Source of the DNA: Thamnaconus septentrionalis
Lineage: Eukaryota > Chordata > Actinopteri > Tetraodontiformes > Monacanthidae
Length of the DNA: 64,000 nt
Assembly (NCBI GenBank): GCA_009823395.1
Contig: CM020512.1
Coordinates: forward strand, 12,857,905 to 12,921,904
Reading direction: 5' to 3'
A program made the translations under genes and the position numbers. The notes below the pieces were generated by a model that saw only the letters and a program-made list of their open reading frames with translations, made no database searches and was not told the origin of the DNA. Each line of letters begins with the position of its first letter. Position 1 is the stretch's first letter. Positions 51,100 through 64,000 of this stretch are shown piece by piece.

Positions 51100-52084
51100 G
51101 GGATCCAATGGCAGAACGGCAGTCCAGTCACATGACGGCACGCAGAGGGCGGGGCATCCGGGGCTCATGACGTGGGTTCATGGTCGTCTGTGGTGGAAAT
51201 CTATCGTTGAAAAAAAAGTTCGCTGCCGTTGAAGTCTTCGTTACTTTTTATTTCAGATTTTCAGATGTTTCCGTTCATTTTCGGAGGTTGTCATCACATC
51301 ACACACATCAACACAACAGCTTTGATAACACAGTTTGTGACAAATACACCCTAACATGACAATGTGACGTGATGCTCGACATTGACTTAACAAATCACAC
51401 AGACATTCTCATATCAACAACTCACAAAGTTATAAACTTGTGATCATAAGATGTGCAGCAGCTTAATTTGTTTTTCTTTCTTCACAAACACAAGACTGTT
51501 TCCAGCAGAAACTAAAATAGACTTTGTCATTAAACAAAACTAAAAAAAAGCTAATAATATAAAAATATATGCCACTGTGCTGTAGATCGTTCCTTAAACC
51601 AACAACATGTGTGAATATATATATAAAATATCATATTGGCCTGTATAAAAATATGCCTCAACTTTTTTCTCAAACCAGTGACAGCTGAACGCTTTTTTCT
51701 TTCTTTCTTTTTTAATCTTCTCTTGCTTCACATCCAAACAAATCAGCTGCAGGGTCTCGACCGCAGGCCTGTCATGTGACCTGGTATCAGTGGGAGGTTT
51801 TGTGGTGGAGTTGCAGACTGAGAAATAATAAGTGGCCTCTTTAAGCGACTTCCTCTGGGGAGGTTTTGGGTTTAACAGTGTTCAGCCACTGAGGCGGGAA
51901 CAAACCCGGGCAGTGTCAGAGATGGAGGTGGGCGCAGCCAACAGCGCCGCAGCTCAGCTAGTGGCTGGACTGTGACAGTGTGTGTGTGTGCTTCTACACA
52001 AAACTTGATGTGTTTTCTGCAGGAAGTGCTTGTCCAGGAATCTTCCAGCGCTCTTCTGCCCCCGAGAGGCTCGGAGTCCAGCCG
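51100..52084. other. Spacer, probably mostly igfbp6 3' UTR
   Basis: AT-rich sequence with no coding exon lies between two genes running in the same (minus) direction. An AATAAA on the minus strand (TTTATT near 51247) could end the igfbp6 transcript, which would give a long 3' UTR. Confidence 0.45.
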
Positions 52085-52684
52085 TCACTCTCCGTCACAC
52101 GGGAGAGTGTCGCCGCCACCACGGGAGGGCAGCGGCGCTCCCAGTTCGTCCACACACCAGCAGTGGCCACGCTGCGTGCCCTTGGAGGAGCGGCACTGCG
52201 ACCCCAGCACAGCAGCAAGAGTAAAGGAGTGGGGTGAGTAGACAAGATGGGGCAGGATTGGTGGGTGGTGGTCAGGTGACCCTACCTGCTTCTTCCTGTA
52301 GAAACCGTGCGTGTTGCAGTTTGGGATGTAGATGTCCCGGTCCGACTGGATGACGGTCAGCTCCAGCCCCCGGAGGGCGCTGTTGAGCAGCTTGCGACAG
52401 GGCGCCTGAAAACACAGCAATGTGTGTTGGACTGGCAGCAGAATCGGGATTCCACTGGAAACGAGGTGGCGCTACAGGCTCCGCCCACCAGTGGGGGTGC
52501 CACTGTGAGCGTCACAGAGTGGCGCCCCCACTGGTGGGAACGTGACATCAGGCAGCTCATGGCAACCGGTAACATTTCTTGTAACTTAGAATAATTAAGC
52601 TGTCATGATGATGAAATCTTTCGGCGAGCACACACACGCTCACACACATACGCACAGACACAAACACACACACTGACACGCACG

Positions 52685-52725
<41 letters not shown>

Positions 52726-53046
52726 TATGAGGACTGTCCCATTTCCCATCATGCTCAATTAGTTCTGCCGCATAGCAGCAACACATCAGGCACCGCAGTG
52801 AGTGTGAAGAGACCAATCATCACAACTTCTTGTCTGTGTGCGTGTGCATATGCTGACAGATGGATTGTGTGTGCGCGTGTGTTTATGTGTGTACTCACTC
52901 TTTCGATGTCATCACTGTGTGACGGCTGAGGACCTGAGGGCAGAACACAGCAGCATCACTCATGACAGCATAGTACTGCTGCTGGCCCAGCAGGAGGTGG
53001 CTCCATCACAGAGGACGGCCCCAGAGGAAGAACCGGATACACCACA

Positions 53047-53104
<58 letters not shown>

Positions 53105-53438
53105 CACACCCTGGGCTCCTACCTGTGGGGCGTGGCCTGTCGGTGGGGGTGGTCCTGCTGTGCTTGGCGCAGACCCCTCTGCCCTGCAGCAGCGCCTGCA
53201 GGGGGCTTAGCTCCCTCGGGGGTGGCACGCAACGCAGTCCCCTGGCGCAGCTCCGTGTGTAGACCCCGCACGGCTCCCCCGGGGCCAAGGCCCCCCCACT
53301 GGGGCGTCCCGCCCCCTGGAGCCCCCTGCAGGAGGGGCAGGCCCTGGAGGGGCCCTGCAGGGGGGTGCTGGTCCACGCCCCGCAGTGGGCGGCGAGCAGC
53401 AGGACGGCAGCGGCACTCAGGCTGGACAGCAAAGGCAT
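52085..53438 (-). CDS. igfbp6: Insulin-like growth factor-binding protein 6
   Basis: Four exons (53438-53123, 52933-52899, 52405-52286, 52195-52085) give a secreted protein of 193 residues that binds IGFs, IGF-2 preferentially in this family member. The signal peptide is M-P-L-L-S-S-L-S-A-A-A-V-L-L-L-A-A. The N-domain has G-E-P-C-G-V-Y-T, C-A-R-G-L-R-C-V-P-P-P and L-Q-A-L-L-Q-G-R-G-V-C but only six cysteines after the signal peptide. A short variable linker follows (the 35-bp exon 2 is the smallest). The C-terminal thyroglobulin type-1 domain has C-R-K-L-L-N, Y-I-P-N-C-N-T-H-G-F-Y-R-K-K-Q, C-R-S-S-K-G, C-W-C-V-D and L-P-C-D-G-E stop. The start ATG at 53438 gives the only frame with a signal peptide; longer upstream frames run through (GA)n leader. 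All joins are GT-AG and phase-matched. Confidence 0.93.
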
Positions 53439-54548
53439 GCTGGGATTCCGGCGGCGTGATGGCGTGATAGAGCGGCTCTGGAGAGTCTCTCGCTCTCTCT
53501 CTCCCTGCTGCCACCGGAGACGGAGAGCGAGAGGGGGGCGGCACAGCACCGGCTTTAAAGGGGGGCTGAGGGGGAGAGAGAGGGAGAGAGAGAGAGAGAG
53601 AGAGAGAGGGTGGAAGGAGCGAGAGAGATGGGGAAAGAAGGGGAGGAGCCACGGAGGAGGAAGGTGGAGGGGGGTGACAGCCCACAAAATATGAGTCTGC
53701 AGAAACGTCGCTGAGTCATTCAGTGAATCATCAATTCACACCTGATTCATTTGTTGTCATTGAACACTGCTCTCTCTTCCTCCTCCCCTCTCTCTCTTTC
53801 TCTCTCTCTTGCTCCCTAGCTGCTGATTGGCTGGATGTTTCACTTCACTTTCTGCTATTGGTTCTTTGATATCAGGTGTTTGTGACTTAGTAATGTGTCC
53901 ACCAGCACCTCCTGCTGACATCATCAGGTAATATATCATCAGGTAATATATAAAAGATATGATTTATTCTATATTATATTATTTGATATCTTGTGATCTT
54001 ACTCTTTTACTGTTTCTGAACATTTTCCTTGTATTTAATATTGTAAATTCATTGTTTGAAAACCACAAATGTTTCTGGAGTCTTCTGAACATTTTGCCTT
54101 TTATTTAATTTTGTTAATTGTTAGAACCTTTAATAATTTGGTTTCTATTATCTTGCATGACTTTAAATTTTAGTTTGGACTTTGTGTCAGTGTCGATGTA
54201 AAAAAAACAAAACCTCAGGTGTTTGTTTTGTTGATGTTTTTGTTTGTGTCCAGTTATTTGGGAAAACTTGACCAAAACTAGTTCACTATTTTGAGATATT
54301 TCCCCTCAAAACTCAACAAAACACTTTTGGTCACACAACTTTCACCGCGTTGTGTTTTGTGTTGTGTCTTCTGTGTTGTCTCACTGCTCAACGACAGGAC
54401 AAATATCCTGTAATTTGCCCTCCACAGCAGCAGGAGGTGCTGTTGACTCAGTCCAAGGCCCGACACTTCTGTGAGAGTGTGACGCCACAGTCGCTGTTCT
54501 GAACTCATCCATCAGCAGAAATGTTCCACCAAGCGGTACAGAGTGTTT

Positions 54549-55138
54549 GGCTGTGTCGCAATTCAGGGTCCGCATCCTTTAAGGATGCGTCCTCCGTCGG
54601 AAGGCGGGTCCTTGGGAGGACCCGGCCAAGGAGGACGAACCAAAAACCGCCTCCGCGGTAACCAAATGGGACGGTCTAGCCTTCGGCGTATTTCCTGGTT
54701 GCGTCAGCGCCGTTCCCCACTGCTGGGCAACCCTGGAAGTGACGTTTTTATAGCATCAAGCTAACCATTGTTTCGCCATCCAACCATGGCATTGGATGTT
54801 CAAATAAGTAAAAACCCTATGGGAAAAACCTAATATTTTATGTGAAATTTCAGTTCTTAAATTTATATGTTGTGTCTTTGTCAGTAGATGCTGCCATTTC
54901 AGCTGACTTCCCAGGATGCTTTGCGTGCTGCTGCAAAGCATCCTGGGATACAGAAGGACGCAAAGGATAGTAGTGGTGCATCCTTTGAATTGTCTAAAAG
55001 TAGGCCACATTTGAAGGGCGCATTTGGAGCGTCCTTCAAATTTGAGTGAATTGGGACAAGCCTTCGTGCAGAGCTTTGATGCAACTGGCCTTCAAATGCA
55101 TGCTTCAAAGGATGCAGACTCTGAATTGAGACACAGCC
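54549..55138. mobile_element. MITE family A, copy 4
   Basis: The ends GGCTGTGTCGCAATTCAGGG and CTGAATTGAGACACAGCC are inverted repeats. The interior has GGACGGTCTAGCCTTCGGCG, TGACGTTTTTATAGCATCAA and GCAAAGCATCCTGGGATACA as in the other copies. Confidence 0.88.
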
Positions 55139-55464
55139 ACAGCCTCTGTGTGACGTCAGCTGACGGATAATGCTGTGTACTGATCAGCCAGATCTTACAT
55201 AATACAACATAAAACAAAATAACACTCTTCAAGTTCTACAGTGACCCACAATGGAGTTCACCCTGAAGTCACTGTTGCGGAATGGCAAATCTTTGATACC
55301 ATCTAACCATGACCGTTCTGTGAACTTGCTGTGTTACTTCACTATTGATGTCATGGTTTCTCTGGTGGCCTCACTAAAGCTTTTGGATGTTCCACACTGT
55401 GGATTGATGCTCACTTCCTGTCTTGTGTGAGTGACCATCAAAATCTCATTTTGCAAACCAACAC

Positions 55465-55470
55465 TTTATT
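55465..55470 (-). terminator. Candidate lima1 polyadenylation signal
   Basis: AATAAA on the minus strand about 210 bp past the lima1 stop codon. Confidence 0.45.
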
Positions 55471-55676
55471 TCAACAGGTACAAATTCACAAGTTGCAATT
55501 GTGAAATTCTGACATGTTCTCTTGGGCTCAGAGTAAAAAGATGCAAAGAATTTTTCTTCAGACCAACATGTATTCCAGAAGTGATCTAGTTTCCCGTTTT
55601 TGAACTGGAGCAACATTGGCTGAGATCCCTGATGTTCTGACAAACACAAATGTTCCTGATAACCGACTGGATGACT

Positions 55677-60527
<4,851 letters not shown>

Positions 60528-62874
60528 CTGCTGAAAGCTGCTGATCAATAGGGACCGCAAAGTTGTGTTACTGTGGAAAAAGTGACAAAATAAAGTCACA
60601 CAGCAGTGTCAATAGACAATAAGCAGTTAGCAGTTTAGTCGTGAAACAACAGCTAATAAAAATGTTTTCATGACAAGTGGAGAGAAAACTGTGACATTGT
60701 CTAAAACAGAAGTGATGCTAACTAAACTTCCAAGTGGACACAGAGACAGAGAGAGAAGGAGAGATAGAGAGAGAGAAAAAAAATTACTGAACGTGAAAGG
60801 CAGCATGACGTCAGCTTAATCTGAGAAGCAATCTGCAGTGACACTGACCTTCCACCAGGGTGCGCCCTTCAGACACTGAGGCTGACTGTGTTGGAGAGAT
60901 GAAGAATGAGCCAGAAACGTCATGTGACAGACCCACACAGTGAGGGGAGGGGCCATGTTGACCTCAGAGGACATGTTATTTGCAGTAATCAGTGATTGAT
61001 TGCAGCTGATCGGTAATTAATTGTTTTAGTCTGAAAACTTCCAAACAGCCACAAAACCGAGTGTTAGATTAAGATTGAAGTTCAAAGGAGAAAAAAAAAC
61101 AGCAGTTTGGCTCCAAATTTCAGCTTGTTCACACCATAGCAGGTTGAACGCAGATCTCACTCACCTTGCAGGTGAAACAGGGGGCGGAGCTGAAGCTTCT
61201 CCTCACCAACCTGAAGGGCGTGAAGAAGAGACTTCTGAAAAGTTTTTTTCCACAGAAGAAAAAGTCCTGCTGCTTGTGAACACAGTCCTCCACTTTCTTC
61301 TTCACTGCTTTCATTACTCTGGATAAGGGGCGGAGCTACACCACATTCATTTAACTCCCTTTAGCCCCACCCAGCAGGTGAGATCCCTCTGCTCTCCATC
61401 CAATCAGTGCACTTTACCTGTGCGACGCTCAACAGACAAAGAAATTCACCACTGCCACCTGCTGATAATGAGGTCATCCCTCTTAAACTCGTGGTCTGAT
61501 GGTCTCATGCACTGATTAAAAAAAAAACGTAATACTTACTTTTAACGTAAGTATTAAAAAACACTTTAATCGTCACTCAATATTGGATTAGAACATTTTT
61601 CATTTGACCACTAGGTGAAGCCATTAGCTGAACTAAGTAGGTCCTTCCTCACGTCTGAGTTGTAATTATAGTTTGACTGGTTGGAATGTTTTACCGACAC
61701 ACTTCCCGTTTTACAAAGAAAGGCATCATAAGTCTTCAGAAAGCAGCAAACATGAACACAAATAGAATAACCCAATTTAAGTCCAGTCAAATTGTCTTTC
61801 TGAGTGTGTTCTGCTCTCTAGCGCCATCTTCCCCTCCAGACTGAGGTGTGTCCATCAGCTGAAGCTAGGTGAAACCGCTGGCATACACACTCATGTCTAA
61901 CAACAACACTCTGAGCAACAACTGCAAGATTAAGTCAGGTTTGAGGTCTGAAGGGGAAAATGCATTGGTCCGTTTGCATGACATTGTTTTGAGCAGAAAA
62001 TACGTCATGAAAGTTAATTACAAATTTTCCTCAAGATTTTGAATCCACTTCATCTTTAATAACTCAAAAGTTTACAACTGATCATATTTGAGCGAGTGCA
62101 ATGCTACGGTCACCACCACTCGGTGGCAGACTTCAGCAATGTATGAAAAGTCAATTAAAACGTTTCAACTTTGGGTGATGATTTTGCCCTTTTGGATCAA
62201 ATCGCTAGAAAATTATTTATATTAATTATAATATTTTTTTCTATTGTAAAAAACAACAACTTGAATGTACTTTTTCCACTGTACGTCGAGTCCAACTCAT
62301 CCTGTGCTGTGATTGGAGCAACATGTGGGCGGAACACACATGGCTTTAATTAAAGACTTGGAGGTTTTCTGGGTTTCTTTAGGTTATTAAGTCTTATTGT
62401 ACCTGGTCATGGGACCATCTCCACCTGAAGCTGCTGCAGTCTCTCCAAAAAAAACAAACAAAAAAACCCAAAAAAAACAACAAAAAAACACCACAACATT
62501 TTGACTGATTTTCAACATCAAACAGACAGAAATGTTTTTGTCTTTTTCGGCTAATGATGTTTCAGCCATACCAGCAAAACCTGAGATTATTTTTCTTTTT
62601 TTTTTCATTGAGCAGAACAACTGAACGAAGTGGGTTGAAGTTCAACAACAAAGTGGACGACTTTCAGCGATCAACGTGTTTGATCAGTTTGTGACGCGAA
62701 GCCTCTGAACTTTGGATCTTTGTTAATTTGCACAAAGATTGTTGGGTTTGTTCAAACAACAACTGGTTCATTGTGTCACTGAGTCAGGGTTCCCTGCCCG
62801 GCTGCTGGTCCACACAGAAGATCCTGGTGTTTCTTCTAGGTTCACTGTTTTCAGGCTCTTTTTTTTTGTCAACC

Positions 62875-62926
<52 letters not shown>

Positions 62927-63050
62927 GTCGGTTGGTTGGTTTCTACTTCACTCACTCATGAGGTTCAGGAGGATCTTCACACCTCCTGCTGCAGGTCTTT
63001 GATTGCAGCTGCTGGCGACCTCCCGAGTGTGTTGCGTATTTGACCTGCAG

Positions 63051-63087
<37 letters not shown>

Positions 63088-63154
63088 AAAGTTGTTTCTT
63101 GCCAGAAGAGCAGAGAGACATTCCAACTGCGCCACATTCTGTTTCTCATTACCC

Positions 63155-63214
<60 letters not shown>

Positions 63215-64000
63215 TTATTCTTTTATTGGCCCTGAGTGGAAACAGAGCAGCAGCTCCGAAGAACGGAGGGCTTCTCTTCTTCTCAGTTTCACCAACAAGC
63301 ATCTAACATAGAGACAAAAATCATTGACAGACAGACCGAGGGACAGACAGACAGACAGACAGATAGATACTTTATTCATCTTCAAGAGCAATTGACAGAC
63401 AAAAAGCGTTTGATCTCTTTGTTCTGAGCCTCATTAGCAGAAAGTGAAGGTTCCAATTAACGACTGTCTGGCTGCCAAAGTGTTTGTGTCACGCCGTCAG
63501 ACAGACGAGGTTCAGTGATGAAGCCCAGTGGGGAGGTGGAGCCGGTTCTGGTTCTGGTTCTGGTTCTGGGTCGGTCGGTCACTCACAATGAAATTAGTCA
63601 TTCAGAGATGATGTTTCTTCTATCAGGAGGTACAACAACAACAAAACACCAGATAAAGGGTAGAAATAATTTCTGTTTCTGCTTCTTCAGACACCAAAGA
63701 AAAGACCTGAAAGTAAATTTTAAGATGATGAGTGAAATTAGTGAAGTTTGGAAAAGAGCTGCAGGAGAAAATCAGCCAAAAATCTCCCTGCTGGTCAAAG
63801 TTGTGAGAAACTGAAGGAAGTGAGAGAAGCAGGTTTCAGGTTTCAACCTCTGACTGGCTGACAGAATATGATTGTTATAACAGATGCAGTTTTTTTCTGC
63901 TGAAGATTCGGGTGTTTTGTCTTTCTTTCTGGGGTGAAATTTACATTCAGGATCTTCCTGAGCGGGTTTCCCCCTCAGTGTTTCAGTGCAAAATGAGTCT
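60528..64000. other. Upstream lima1 intron or flank, no exon recognised
   Basis: Expected N-terminal EPLIN exons were not recognised. Present are A- and T-rich tracts, a (TTGA)n run (about 62876-62920), (AC)n arrays (about 63053-63084 and 63158-63210), (CAGA)n (about 63336-63366) and a GGTTCT run (63538-63572). A block on minus near 61190 has an acceptor, a short open stretch and GTGAGT, but shows no EPLIN similarity. Confidence 0.5.
62876..62940. repeat. (TTGA)n then (GGTT)n microsatellite
   Basis: About eleven TTGA/ATTG units turn into GGTTGGTCGGTTGG. Confidence 0.9.

Larger units (their letters stand above)
53440..55676. other. Spacer between igfbp6 and lima1
   Basis: The left part is igfbp6 5' flank with (GA)n (about 53571-53605) and a TTTAAAG TATA-like string near 53555 on the minus strand. 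Then comes AT-rich DNA, MITE family A copy 4 (54549-55138) and the lima1 3' UTR at the right. No gene recognised. Confidence 0.5.

Noticed and set aside
60840..60890. Possible small lima1 exon on minus (ACAGTCAG acceptor, GTCAGT donor)
   Set aside because: The only frame giving the phase needed by the exon at 60527 contains a stop codon.
61129..61330. Possible upstream lima1 exon on minus (acceptor, short open stretch, GTGAGT)
   Set aside because: The translated residues show no EPLIN similarity, and the phase was not demonstrated to fit the next exon.

Overview
This window is vertebrate nuclear DNA from a ray-finned fish, most likely an advanced (percomorph) teleost. Genes are split by short GT-AG introns, protein matches are to vertebrate families in their teleost form, and the DNA is packed with (CA)n/(GA)n microsatellites, minisatellites, small inverted-repeat transposons and SINE/LINE tails typical of fish. 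There are no bacterial operons, CRISPR arrays or phage genes. Most long open frames outside the listed genes are translations of dinucleotide repeats.

Layout: 1-7.7 kb is non-coding and repeat-rich. A single-exon neuropeptide B/W receptor gene (npbwr2-type, minus) lies at 7779-8777, with a CpG-rich stretch upstream. 9.6-19.4 kb is non-coding, with two abutting copies of an inverted-repeat element (14.9-16.1 kb). tmem81 (minus, six exons, 19.4-21.0 kb) encodes the Ig-like sperm membrane protein. A CpG-rich promoter (about 23.1-23.5 kb) leads into cry1 (plus, coding from 24859 to about 34.6-34.9 kb), whose early introns hold giant microsatellites and a decayed hAT-like transposon. A SINE follows at 36.4 kb. 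A compact IL-17-family cytokine gene (plus, 38225-38761), rps21 (plus, 40372-42615), a GPR182-like receptor (minus, 44401-45489), pip4k2c (minus, 47490-50866), igfbp6 (minus, 52085-53438) and the 3' part of lima1/EPLIN (minus, 55677 to at least 60527) complete the gene set.

These genes do not form one pathway. They are a circadian repressor, a ribosomal protein, a lipid kinase, an IGF-binding protein, an actin-bundling LIM protein, two GPCRs, a cytokine and a fertilisation factor. From memory, several have human orthologues on 12q (CRY1, GPR182, PIP4K2C, IGFBP6, LIMA1) and two on 20q13 (RPS21, NPBWR2), so this is a mixed syntenic block.

The most striking observation is in cry1. The exon that should end with the near-universal cryptochrome/photolyase segment (T-D-P-N-G-D-Y-I-R) breaks off after C-P-V. 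A remnant matching the ancestral exon end, with one base missing, lies about 70 bp downstream, and a strong new GTAAGT donor restores the phase into the next exon. The same protein carries a 27-residue glutamine run in its tail. Several exons across the window also have (TG)n arrays in place of a polypyrimidine tract.
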